Below, one piece after another: positions 16,470-25,723 of a DNA stretch of 36,517 nucleotides. A program made the position numbers and the translations under genes. Within the stretch, counting starts at the first letter, position 1, and each line of letters opens with the position of its first letter. Source of the stretch: Flavobacterium sp. (GTDB lineage: Bacteria > Bacteroidota > Bacteroidia > Flavobacteriales > Flavobacteriaceae); the NCBI GenBank assembly GCA_015665265.1, contig JADFAM010000051.1, forward strand, positions 1 to 36,517, given 5' to 3'. Under the pieces are notes generated by a model. The model did not search any database. It was not told where the DNA came from and saw only the letters and a program-made list of their open reading frames with translations.

Positions 16470-18917
16470 TTATTTGTTGGGATTTAGCATGTTTATAATT
16501 CTTGCCAAACAATCATCGTAATGGTATCTAGTCATCAAATTAATATTCTTTTTATTTATGTTTGTTAGTTGGTTTTTTAAAACAATTAATTCTCCTCTTA
16601 TAATAGAAAATAAATCAAAATTTTTAATGTCTTTAGTATTCATTAATGAGGATATTTTTTCAATGAATGACTTTTGAATATTTCTTCTGTAAATTGTTAC
16701 ATTTTTATTTGTTTTTATTTCTGAAAATAGTCCATTCCTTAAATCTCTGAACATGTCTAATGTACTATACAGATCTTCTTGTGTTACTTCTGCGTCCATC
16801 ATTCTTTGTAATCTTTGAGTGTTTAAAAGACTAAAAAGTTGCCTGTTTTGTAACTTTAAAATACTTCCCGTATGACCAGATGAATTTATATTTTTAATGA
16901 TTTCATTTGGGATCAACCACTCTACGTTATTAAAAACATTGTTTTGAAGCCATTTCATAGCTTCTTTCTGTGATGTTTTAGATAAATTTGTGTAGATATA
17001 ACCATCTTGTTCTGGTTTTTTATTATTTTCTGTAACACCACCAATAATACCAGTTACATGACCAGAGTATCTACTAAACACCCCTAACAATTCTCTATGT
17101 AATTCTGATAAATCATCATAATTATTAGTTTGGTCAGAAGTCCAGTTTTGAAGGTTTTTTGCAACAATTTTTAAGTTTTTAACCCCATAAGTACTTGCTT
17201 TTACTTGATTATTTCCTATGCCTTCTGTTTGAGATTCAGGATCAAAACCTCCTCTTCTTTGAATTCCAAATTTATAAATAGGATCGTTTCCTTTATCAGA
17301 AATCCATTTGTCTAAAGTTTTAGTTTCACCTGCGGGGTTTTTAATATTTGGAAGCACTCGATACCCCCAATTGATCGAATAGTGGTCGTAGGGGCCTAAT
17401 TGACGTATAAATCTTATATTTTTATCACCAGGTTGCGCTACATAATTATATCTAGCATAATCCATGATGGTAGCAGCTATTCCATTTTTTTGAGTGAACT
17501 CCCCAGATCGTAAGGAATCTACAGGATATGCATAACTAGCTGCCATATTATGTGGCAGACCTAAAGCATGTCCAATCTCATGCGAAATTACCATACGCAT
17601 CATTTCTCCAATTTCTTCTTGGGGTGTATCTAAGGTTCTTGCTAAAGGATTTGCTGCACCTGTTTCAAGTAAATACCTGTTTCTATAGGAACGAAGATGA
17701 TTGTGGTACCATACTATATCACTTTCAATGATTTCTCCAGATCTTGGATCAGATACACTAGGACCAACAGCATTCCTAGTTGTACTTGCTACATACCTAA
17801 TTGATGAATACCGGACATCTTCCATACTAAATTCAGGATCTTCTTCTTTAGTTGGTGGATATTTAGCCATGATAGCATTTTTAAACCCTGCAGTTTCAAA
17901 AACTTTTTGCCAATCATCTACTCCTTGTTTAATATACTTCCTTAATTTTTTTGGTGTAGCAGGATCTAAATAATAGACAATGGGTTTTAGGGGTTCTACC
18001 AATTCACCTCGGTTATAAGCTTCCAAGTCTTTGGGTTCCAGTCTCCATCTTCTTATGTAGCTTTTAGCATCTGCTTTTAACGCTTCTGAATTATAGTCAA
18101 TAGTATTAACGGTGAAATAACCTACTCGCTTATCAAATAATCTAGGCATCATAGGTTGTTCTGGAAGCATAATCATAGATTGATTAACTCTTACTGTAAT
18201 AGTATTGGTACTCTTATTGCTAGGTGGAGCATCCGCATCAAAGGTGAAATCTTGAACAACTTCTATGTTTTTTGGATAACTTTTAATTGCATTAATAAAA
18301 CTTCTTGACGCATCTAATCTTTTTACCTTATATCTCTTTCTAAGAGATGATGGTAAACCGCTAATAGCCTTAACATCTGAAGATAAAAATTTAGTAACCT
18401 CTACCAAAGTTGCCGTTGAATCTGAGTTTTTAATTGTAGCATCAAAAGCATATATAACTGGTTCTAAATTGTTTGATTTTACAGATTTATAGATAGGTAA
18501 ACTATCTTCAGCAATTGCTTTATAAGACTTAACTTTTAAAAGAATTTTATGTTTAAATTTCTCCCAAACAACCACTTGTGTGTTTATTTTTGTTCCAGCA
18601 TTTACATAACCACCACCTAATCCGGCTGGAATATCTTTTAAACGTGTTACTAAAAGAAATTCTTTGTTTAAAAGCGTATCAGGTATTTCATAATAAAATT
18701 TATCTTTTGTTTCATGCACAGAAAATAGTCCTTTATCGGTCTTGGTATTTTTATTTACATAGTCTGAATATTTAGGAACCTTTTTTGTGTTTTTTTTGGT
18801 AACTGGTGTAATTTTTTTAGCAGCTTTTTTTCTCTTTTTAATTCTTCCACTTTGGGCAGAAAAATTAAGAGGTATTAAAATGCATATAATTAGTACTACT
18901 GAAAATAAGTTTTTCAT
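16470..18917 (-). CDS. Secreted zinc-dependent metalloprotease (metzincin-type, DUF5117/DUF5118/DUF4953 architecture)
   Basis: I start this 815-residue protein at ATG 18917, because MKNLFSVVLIICILIPLNFSAQ is a clear signal peptide; a GTG at 18944 would add nine residues in front of it. After a basic linker (about 22-45) come beta-rich N-terminal domains (ETKDKFYYEIPDTLLNKEF, LRKRYKVKRLDASRSFI, GYFTVNTIDY). The catalytic domain has HEIGHALGLPH at 446-456, a full HExxHxxGxxH zinc motif with Glu447 as catalytic base, and a downstream TIMDYARYNYV that fits the Met-turn. The C-terminal helical part has no known role. Likely exported to the periplasm or outer membrane; substrate unknown. Single-gene unit. 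Confidence 0.9.
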   Translation of the reverse strand: MKNLFSVVLIICILIPLNFSAQSGRIKKRKKAAKKITPVTKKNTKKVPKYSDYVNKNTKTDKGLFSVHETKDKFYYEIPDTLLNKEFLLVTRLKDIPAGLGGGYVNAGTKINTQVVVWEKFKHKILLKVKSYKAIAEDSLPIYKSVKSNNLEPVIYAFDATIKNSDSTATLVEVTKFLSSDVKAISGLPSSLRKRYKVKRLDASRSFINAIKSYPKNIEVVQDFTFDADAPPSNKSTNTITVRVNQSMIMLPEQPMMPRLFDKRVGYFTVNTIDYNSEALKADAKSYIRRWRLEPKDLEAYNRGELVEPLKPIVYYLDPATPKKLRKYIKQGVDDWQKVFETAGFKNAIMAKYPPTKEEDPEFSMEDVRYSSIRYVASTTRNAVGPSVSDPRSGEIIESDIVWYHNHLRSYRNRYLLETGAANPLARTLDTPQEEIGEMMRMVISHEIGHALGLPHNMAASYAYPVDSLRSGEFTQKNGIAATIMDYARYNYVAQPGDKNIRFIRQLGPYDHYSINWGYRVLPNIKNPAGETKTLDKWISDKGNDPIYKFGIQRRGGFDPESQTEGIGNNQVKASTYGVKNLKIVAKNLQNWTSDQTNNYDDLSELHRELLGVFSRYSGHVTGIIGGVTENNKKPEQDGYIYTNLSKTSQKEAMKWLQNNVFNNVEWLIPNEIIKNINSSGHTGSILKLQNRQLFSLLNTQRLQRMMDAEVTQEDLYSTLDMFRDLRNGLFSEIKTNKNVTIYRRNIQKSFIEKISSLMNTKDIKNFDLFSIIRGELIVLKNQLTNINKKNINLMTRYHYDDCLARIINMLNPNK

Positions 18918-18946
18918 GCGATTAAAGTTTAAATTAAACCTCACTA

Positions 18947-18961
18947 AGATATTAAATATCT
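18947..18961. repeat. Perfect 15-nt palindrome upstream of the metalloprotease
   Basis: AGATATTAAATATCT reads the same on both strands around a central A. It lies 30 nt before the protease ATG, where either an operator or a small 5'-leader hairpin could act. AT-rich DNA yields such palindromes by chance, so support is weak. Confidence 0.35.
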
Positions 18962-19019
18962 AATAATGAACTTAGTTAGAGGATATTAAAAATATAAGTA
19001 AAAAATTTTTTATAAAATA

Positions 19020-21473
19020 TTAATACAAGCTCTTGTATTTATTAGGATCAGCTTCATGCATCATTTCATAAATTTTCTCAAAGATATCCTCTGCTGAGGG
19101 CTTTGAAAAGTAGTCTCCATCTGAACCATAAGCTGGCCTGTGGGCTTTTGAAGTTAATGTTGCTGGCTTACTATCTAAGTATTGGTAACCATCCTGTTCT
19201 TCAATAATTTGTTGTAATAAATAGGCAGAGGCACCTCCTGGCACATCTTCATCTACAATTAACAATCTATTTGTTTTGGCTACAGATTTTAGGGTATCAT
19301 GATTGATATCAAACGGTAAAAGACTTTGAGCATCTATAATTTCAATATCTATACCTATTTGCATTAATTCTTTGGCTACTTCTTGAACTATCCTTAACGT
19401 AGAACCATATGATACTACCGTAATGTCTTTTCCCTGTCTAATGTTTTCTACTACTCCAATAGGAGTTGTAAATTCTCCAAAATTTGATGGTAATTCTTCT
19501 TTAAGTCGATAGCCATTTAAACATTCGATTACCAATGCAGGGTCATCTCCTTGAAGAAGCGTGTTATAAAATCCTGCTGCTTTTGTCATATTTCTAGGGA
19601 CTAGTACATGAATACCTCTTATGTTATTAATAATACCACCCATTGGTGACCCAGAATGCCAAATACCCTCTAAACGATGTCCTCTGGTTCTAATGATTAA
19701 AGGCGCTTTTTGTTTTCCAAATGTTCTGTATCTCAGGGTAGCTAAATCATCGCTCATTATTTGAAGACCATATAATAAATAGTCTAAATATTGGATTTCG
19801 GCAATTGGGCGAAGCCCTCTCATGGCTAACCCAATACCTTGCCCAATAATAGTAGCTTCTCTAATACCAGTGTCAGAAACTCGTTGTGTCCCATATTTTT
19901 GTTGAAGCCCTTCTAATCCTTGATTTACATCGCCAATTTTACCTGCATCTTCACCAAATATTAATACTTCTGGATAATTATTTAAGATAGCATCAAAATT
20001 TTCTCTCATGATAATTCTACCATCAACAATCTTTTTTTCAGAACCATAGTTAACTAATTTCTCAGAAATATTTACTGTTGCTTTTGTTGTTTCACTAGTT
20101 AGATGAGAAGAATATTTGTAGGAAGCTTCTGAAATTGATTTTTTTATGAATTCTTGAAGTTCAATTTTTTCAGTAAAATTTTCATCTTTTAGATATCGAA
20201 GTGCTTTTCTTGAGGCGGTTAATACGTCTTTTCTAATAGGTTCTATTAGAGACTCTAAATCATTTTTTATTTTAGTGATAAAAGTCCCATTACTACTTTT
20301 TATAGCTACTTTTTCCAATAGCCTAGCAGCAGTTGTAACCTCTTGTTTTATCTCATTTATAAAAGCATTCCAGGCAGTTCTTTTTGCAGTAGCTACCTCT
20401 TTTTTTGCTTCTTTTTCAAGTGATATTAATTCTTGGTTATCATCTACAAATTTTAGGATATTTCCATTTCCATCCTCTAATTCAAAGTTTAGAATCCATT
20501 CTCGCATTTTTTCAATGCAATCAAATTCCTTCTCCCATTTTAATCGTTCAATATTTTTATATCGTTCATGAGATCCGGAGGTAGAATGCCCCTGTGGTTG
20601 TGTTAACTCTTTAACATGAATTAAAACGGGTGTATGATTTTCTCTAGCTATTCTTGATGCTTTTGCATACACATCAATTAACTGAACATAGTCCCATCCA
20701 TTCACTACAAAAATTTCATAACCGTTAGTCCCTTCCTCTTTTTGAAAACCTTTCAAAATTTCAGAAATACTCTCTTTGGTTGTTTGATGTTTGGCATGAA
20801 CAGAGATTCCATATTCGTCATCCCAGACACTCATTACCATAGGAACTTCTAGAACACCAGCAGCATTAATACTTTCAAAAAAAATTCCTTCACTAGTGCT
20901 GGCGTTTCCAATGGTTCCCCAAGCTACCTCATTTCCATTAACAGAAAAATGAGATTTCTTATTCAAGTCTTCAATATTTCTGTATGCTTTTGATGCTTGT
21001 GCCAATCCAACTAGTCTTGGCATTTGAGCAGCAGTTGGAGAAATATCTGCACTAGAATTTTTCTGTAAAGTCAGATTTTTCCAATCACCATTATCATCTA
21101 TACTGTGAGTAGAAAAATGACCACCCATTTGACGTCCAGCAGACATCGGTTCTATGTTAATGTCTGTGTGTGCGTACAAACCAGCAAAAAATTGTTGAGC
21201 ATTTAATTCTCCTATAGACATCATAAAGGTTTGATCTCTATAATAACCCGAGCGAAAATCACCGTTTTTAAAGGCTTTAGCCATTGCTAATTGAGGGACC
21301 TCTTTCCCATCACCAAAAATACCAAACTTGGCTTTTCCAGTTAGAACTTCTCTTCTACCTAATAAACTACATTCTCTACTAATTCTAGCAATTTTATAGT
21401 CATTTAAAACTTCATTTTTAAAGTCATTAAACGATAAATTTTTAGTGTTAGATTTAGTAGCAGTGGTCGGCAT
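19020..21473 (-). CDS. 2-oxoacid dehydrogenase E1 component, alpha and beta fused (branched-chain type)
   Basis: An 817-residue fusion of the E1 alpha and beta chains of a thiamine-diphosphate 2-oxoacid dehydrogenase. The alpha part (about 20-400) shows GYYRDQTFM (76-84), AGRQMGGHFSTH and the cofactor loop TIGNASTSEG (187-196), ending in QPQGHSTSGSHERY. The beta part (about 475-817) shows IFGEDAGKIGDVNQG, RVSDTGIREATIIG, AEIQYLDYLLYG, RTRGHRLEGIWHSG and VVSYGSTL, ending with FDINHDTL and VDEDVPGGASAYLLQQI. Fused E1 of this layout is common in Bacteroidota and oxidatively decarboxylates branched-chain 2-oxoacids, giving precursors for iso-fatty acids. The usual Mg-binding Asp of GDG is Asn190 here. 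No E2 or E3 gene is adjacent. Confidence 0.92.
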   Translation of the reverse strand: MPTTATKSNTKNLSFNDFKNEVLNDYKIARISRECSLLGRREVLTGKAKFGIFGDGKEVPQLAMAKAFKNGDFRSGYYRDQTFMMSIGELNAQQFFAGLYAHTDINIEPMSAGRQMGGHFSTHSIDDNGDWKNLTLQKNSSADISPTAAQMPRLVGLAQASKAYRNIEDLNKKSHFSVNGNEVAWGTIGNASTSEGIFFESINAAGVLEVPMVMSVWDDEYGISVHAKHQTTKESISEILKGFQKEEGTNGYEIFVVNGWDYVQLIDVYAKASRIARENHTPVLIHVKELTQPQGHSTSGSHERYKNIERLKWEKEFDCIEKMREWILNFELEDGNGNILKFVDDNQELISLEKEAKKEVATAKRTAWNAFINEIKQEVTTAARLLEKVAIKSSNGTFITKIKNDLESLIEPIRKDVLTASRKALRYLKDENFTEKIELQEFIKKSISEASYKYSSHLTSETTKATVNISEKLVNYGSEKKIVDGRIIMRENFDAILNNYPEVLIFGEDAGKIGDVNQGLEGLQQKYGTQRVSDTGIREATIIGQGIGLAMRGLRPIAEIQYLDYLLYGLQIMSDDLATLRYRTFGKQKAPLIIRTRGHRLEGIWHSGSPMGGIINNIRGIHVLVPRNMTKAAGFYNTLLQGDDPALVIECLNGYRLKEELPSNFGEFTTPIGVVENIRQGKDITVVSYGSTLRIVQEVAKELMQIGIDIEIIDAQSLLPFDINHDTLKSVAKTNRLLIVDEDVPGGASAYLLQQIIEEQDGYQYLDSKPATLTSKAHRPAYGSDGDYFSKPSAEDIFEKIYEMMHEADPNKYKSLY

Positions 21474-21496
21474 AATTCTGGATTATTTAGATGTTG

Positions 21497-21504
21497 CAAA
21501 GATA
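21497..21504 (-). promoter_or_regulatory. Candidate -7 promoter element for the fused E1 gene
   Basis: The minus strand reads TATCTTTG, a perfect TAnnTTTG match ending 24 nt before the ATG at 21473. No clear -33 TTG is present 19-21 nt upstream. The rest of 21505-21581 has no gene. Confidence 0.5.
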
Positions 21505-21581
21505 GTTTTTTTGAATGATATCTAAAACATCACTTTTTAAGGGAAAGATGCGGTCATTATAATTTTTATTCCAAGTAGTTT

Positions 21582-24395
21582 TTATATAAAACCACGTCTA
21601 AAAAAATTAAAAATAGCTCTGGTTTTGGCAACCAATACAAACCGAATACTTTTTGGGTATGCTTTCTTGTTTATTTCCCATCCATTGGTTGAATAGACTG
21701 GTAGATAAAATTCAAATATATTATGAATAAAATTAAGCCGAATACCGCTTTCGTATCCAATAAATGGGTTAAGACCTCTATTTTTTACAAAAGCGAGCCC
21801 ATTGTATATTTCTAGCCATTTCCAAATACCAATGCTAGAATTGAAAGAAATCAAATGTTGATTTGCAAAACGTTGATTTAGACTTGATTTAAAACCACCT
21901 TCAGCCATAATAAATTGTTGGCTAAGTAAACCAGAACTTTCTGATCTTCCTATGTAATTTAATTCAAATAAATAATCATTGGCTCTATCCAAACCAAAAC
22001 TAAAAAAATCTGAATCTGTTCGATTATTTATAAATGAACCTGCAAAAAATCTAAAATCAAGTTGAGTGTTTTTAGCAGTTAATTTTCTGTAACGCAATTC
22101 TCCTGTTGCTTTAGTATATTTACTAGCTAATTCTGTTTCAAAAGAATATTTAAGCCCTTTAATAATGTCTGGCTTATTGAAATAGTATTTTAATTTAAAT
22201 ACTTGGTATTTATCTGAATCAGATTGAGAACTATTGGGCGCCAATTCTCTATTAATATTTAATAATCTGGCAGATAAAAAACTACCTCCTACGTCACGTA
22301 AACTTTTCCTTCTAAATTGTACTGTAATACTTTGATTAAAAGTATTGTAAGAAAGATCTTCTGCATAATGTAAATTACTACCAGAAATAGTGTAAAAAAT
22401 CCTATTTATTTTTGAATTTTCAAAGTATTGGATGTAGCGCGTATTAAATATTCCGTTTAAAGAGTTGCTCTTTGTTCCATACTGAGGTGTTATAGAAAAT
22501 TGAAAATTTCTAGATAGTATGGGTTTGTTATGAATTCTTAGTCCTAACAAAGCCCCATCATAGTAGTTGTATTTTATATTGGGTTGTAAATAGATCTGAT
22601 GGTAATAGGGGTCATTTATATCCTTATATAACTTAAATTGTATGGGTTTGTTTAATATATTTTTTCCTACTTTTTTCCAATTATCCATCGAATTAAACTC
22701 TGGATATGAATTTTCAAAATTTAAGGAAACCCTATCGAAACCATTTTTAGGAATTGCTACAGTTGTTGTACTGTCTATATTAGTAAGCCATTTCTTAAAT
22801 TTAACTTGTTTATTTTTTAAACCATACAAAGCTACCGGTGCAGTTATATTTCTTTTATTCTTGATGGTAACATATACAGAATCATCAAGTACTACAGCTT
22901 TTTTTATGGTGTAATCTATTTTTTTATCTGTGGTAAGATATTCATCAAAAAACCAGTTAATATCTTTTGAAGTTTTTGAAGAAACAATTTTTTTAAAGGA
23001 TTCGCTTTTGACAAAATTTAATTTATTTTTTTTATAAAATTCTTTAAAAGATGAACTAATAATTGTGTCTCCAATATAATCAGCAAGGTATCTTAAACCC
23101 AGCCCTGCTTTGTATTTACCGGCTATTTTTCGATTAAAATTAGATAAAGAATCAGATCTTGTGTTCAATGCTTGGTCTAAAAATTGTCTGGCAGTGTATT
23201 GATACACAAAAGGATATTTATCGTTAAATTTTAATTTTGAAAAATTAAAATTTCGGAACCCCCATATTTTAGAAATATTACCAGCCAGTTTAATTTCTGG
23301 GTAGTACTGTGAAACATAATTCATCATTAAATAAGTTTGCAAACCATCGGTTAGCCAATAATCTTTTCTTTTATCTAGGAGTAATGTATGGTCTATGTAT
23401 TTTTTTGTTACAGCCTTTAGCATGGTTAAATCCCATTCAAAAACATCAGGAAATGGCCTTATAAAATTGGGGAGCTGATTTAATCCATAAATAGGATTTT
23501 TAGCTTGTGAAACTTCGTCAATCAATAATTTTTTGTGAGGATATTCTCCTAAAAAATCCCCTATAAATAGTAATTGTCTGTTCAAGATATCATTGGTTAG
23601 CTTTTTATCAATAGCAGTATTGAATAAATCTGTTTTAATCTCAATTTTATCTGTTTTGAAGGATTTATAATTATCTTTAGTATCTATCTGTAAAAGAACA
23701 TCTGTTCTTTGTTTTCCAGATAGTAAAAATTCATTTACGTTTTCTTCCTGTGTTTTGAGTTTAGATAAATTTGAATTTAAAAAATAGTGTTTTGGAAGCT
23801 TAATTTTAATACTATAATTTGTACTGTTGGTCAGTAAATCATCCATATTTAAATTACTCATTACTTTCCAGTCATCTTTGAAAACAGCAGGGACTAGGTA
23901 CCAATATCTTAAATGATAGCCAGTTTTTGTTTTTCCATAACGAGTAAATTTTGCACTAGGAATTTTAACATCATAAGCAATATTAATAGTCGTAGATTTT
24001 TTTAAGGATAGGGGAGTATTTAATACGATTTTAATGATGTCAATTTTTTCATCTTCTATTTCAGAGAATGCAGCTGTTTCGTAATCTACAGTCAAGTTCT
24101 TAATAGTTGTAAAACCTCTGTCTTTTTGATTGGCAAAGTATAATGATTTATCGTAATCTTCAATAAGTCTTTTGGCTAACGGAGCTTTATTGTTTTTATA
24201 ACCGTTTGCCCAGTTATGAAGATAAATATGGGTGAGTGTTGTGTCTGAATCATTGTAAAAAATAATGCGTTGATTAATACGAATGATATCTTTTGTATTG
24301 TCTAATTGAGCATCTATATGAATTCTGTGCTCTTGTCCATTTACCTCGATAAATGAGCACATAATCATGAATAATATGAATGTATAGTTCTTCAA
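21582..24395 (-). CDS. M1 peptidase-like protein without HExxH, with predicted C-terminal outer-membrane beta-barrel
   Basis: A 937-residue exported protein. TTG at 24395 starts a signal peptide (FILFMIMCSFIEVNGQ) and directly abuts the TAA of the upstream nuclease gene. Residues about 22-240 look like the N-terminal beta-sandwich of M1 aminopeptidases (QRIIFYNDSDTTLTHIYLHNWAN, KTGYHLRYWYLVPAVF). Residues about 265-490 correspond to the gluzincin domain (PIYGLNQLPNFIRPFP, WLTDGLQTYL, WFFDEYLTTD), but where HExxH is expected (about 324-338) there is no such motif, and the later WLxEG acid is Asp350. From about 590 to the end, alternating aromatic strands with asparagine-rich turns and a terminal Phe-rich segment suggest a membrane barrel. 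It is probably not a classic aminopeptidase; function unknown. Confidence 0.75.
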   Translation of the reverse strand: MKNYTFILFMIMCSFIEVNGQEHRIHIDAQLDNTKDIIRINQRIIFYNDSDTTLTHIYLHNWANGYKNNKAPLAKRLIEDYDKSLYFANQKDRGFTTIKNLTVDYETAAFSEIEDEKIDIIKIVLNTPLSLKKSTTINIAYDVKIPSAKFTRYGKTKTGYHLRYWYLVPAVFKDDWKVMSNLNMDDLLTNSTNYSIKIKLPKHYFLNSNLSKLKTQEENVNEFLLSGKQRTDVLLQIDTKDNYKSFKTDKIEIKTDLFNTAIDKKLTNDILNRQLLFIGDFLGEYPHKKLLIDEVSQAKNPIYGLNQLPNFIRPFPDVFEWDLTMLKAVTKKYIDHTLLLDKRKDYWLTDGLQTYLMMNYVSQYYPEIKLAGNISKIWGFRNFNFSKLKFNDKYPFVYQYTARQFLDQALNTRSDSLSNFNRKIAGKYKAGLGLRYLADYIGDTIISSSFKEFYKKNKLNFVKSESFKKIVSSKTSKDINWFFDEYLTTDKKIDYTIKKAVVLDDSVYVTIKNKRNITAPVALYGLKNKQVKFKKWLTNIDSTTTVAIPKNGFDRVSLNFENSYPEFNSMDNWKKVGKNILNKPIQFKLYKDINDPYYHQIYLQPNIKYNYYDGALLGLRIHNKPILSRNFQFSITPQYGTKSNSLNGIFNTRYIQYFENSKINRIFYTISGSNLHYAEDLSYNTFNQSITVQFRRKSLRDVGGSFLSARLLNINRELAPNSSQSDSDKYQVFKLKYYFNKPDIIKGLKYSFETELASKYTKATGELRYRKLTAKNTQLDFRFFAGSFINNRTDSDFFSFGLDRANDYLFELNYIGRSESSGLLSQQFIMAEGGFKSSLNQRFANQHLISFNSSIGIWKWLEIYNGLAFVKNRGLNPFIGYESGIRLNFIHNIFEFYLPVYSTNGWEINKKAYPKSIRFVLVAKTRAIFNFFRRGFI

Positions 24396-25715
24396 TTAAA
24401 TTTTGATAAATTTTAATGGGCTCTTTAATTTTTGATGCGAAAGATAGTAAATACCCTTTGAAAGATGTCTAACATCAATCATCAAAGAATTATCCGATGT
24501 GTTTGCTTGAGTTTTTACTTGAATTAGTTGCCCATTAGTGGTATAAATCTTAATGTTATTTTTATCTAAATTATCTGTCAAAAATATGTTTAAATAGTCT
24601 TGAGTACTATTTGATTCAACAAATTTAATAGTAGAAACAACTTCAGTAGATAGGGTATTTTCTGGAGTTTCTATCTCCATGACTACAGGTAAATGATCAC
24701 TAAACTCAATTAAAGCATTTCTTAGGGTTTGAGAGTAAGTTCCTGAACAATTAGTGTTACTTAAAAAGGAGTTGTAGCAGTTTCCATTATTGCCTATTTC
24801 TTGGTAACTGTCATTCACATAAAATAAATCTGAGCTTGTATTGAAGTTTTCAGACATCATAATAAAATCAAATCGATCATCTAAACCACCAGTAGACCCA
24901 CTATCATCAATGAGGCCACTATTTGAGGTTCTTGTAGATTGAGTATGAATGTCTGCAAACGAATTATTTCTCCAAAAGTATATTGAACTAGAATTGTAGT
25001 ATTCGAAGGGATCTGCTATATTTGGATCTTCAGGAAAGGGTGTAGCGGGTCTATCTATTGGATCTATCATTATAATTGGATTTCTATCATCAATTAAATA
25101 CTGATACCCTTCTTCATTACTAGTGTAAAAATTAAAATCTCCAGCAAATAACACATAACTGTCATTTGCTATAGTATTGGTATAACTCACAAAACTTTGT
25201 ATGGAAGTTAATCTTTTATCACGATTATTCTCTCCTGAAGAAGCCTTTAAGTGAGTAACAAACACTTCCATTCTTATGGGGTTACTTTCGGCGTTTTCAG
25301 TGTTTATTTTAAAAGTATATTGGTTTATATCTCTTGTATCTGCTGTAATTACTTTTGATTCCTCTAAAATTAATTTTTTTGAGTTGTAATAAACCATTTG
25401 CTGCAAACTATTACTCCCAGATTGATTTTCTTCAAAAGGAGCTTTCTCAAAATCTTCATTAAAAGGAATAATTGCATTCTCAAACAGGTAATCAGAGCCT
25501 ATTTCATCAACCACCTCACAAACCATCAACAAGTCTGGGTTTACTTCGTTTAGTATAGTGGATAAAAAAGGTGTTTTATTTTGGCTTACCTCAGAATCTG
25601 AATAGTTTAATATATTATACATCATTGCTTTGATGCGAGTTTGTCCATAGTTTAAAGTTGTAAATAGGACTAAAAACAAGAACAATACTGTTCTTTTAAA
25701 TACATTATATTTCAT
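24396..25715 (-). CDS. Endonuclease/exonuclease/phosphatase (EEP) family protein with T9SS type A sorting domain
   Basis: A 439-residue exported enzyme. The signal peptide covers about 1-24 (RTVLFLFLVLFTTLNYGQ). The EEP fold has MYNILNYSD (Asn34), LLMVCEVVDE (Glu67, metal ligand), FVTHLKAS, LFAGDFNFY and the terminal FSDHLPVVME with its catalytic Asp-His pair. Residues about 370-439 form a T9SS C-terminal sorting domain (IYTTNGQLIQ, LSKGIYYLS, final KFIKI), so the protein should cross the outer membrane and be released or anchored at the surface. DNase, RNase or phosphatase activity cannot be told apart. It starts 8 nt after the LOG gene and ends stop-to-start with the M1-like gene. Confidence 0.9.
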   Translation of the reverse strand: MKYNVFKRTVLFLFLVLFTTLNYGQTRIKAMMYNILNYSDSEVSQNKTPFLSTILNEVNPDLLMVCEVVDEIGSDYLFENAIIPFNEDFEKAPFEENQSGSNSLQQMVYYNSKKLILEESKVITADTRDINQYTFKINTENAESNPIRMEVFVTHLKASSGENNRDKRLTSIQSFVSYTNTIANDSYVLFAGDFNFYTSNEEGYQYLIDDRNPIIMIDPIDRPATPFPEDPNIADPFEYYNSSSIYFWRNNSFADIHTQSTRTSNSGLIDDSGSTGGLDDRFDFIMMSENFNTSSDLFYVNDSYQEIGNNGNCYNSFLSNTNCSGTYSQTLRNALIEFSDHLPVVMEIETPENTLSTEVVSTIKFVESNSTQDYLNIFLTDNLDKNNIKIYTTNGQLIQVKTQANTSDNSLMIDVRHLSKGIYYLSHQKLKSPLKFIKI

Positions 25716-25723
25716 CGAATTCT

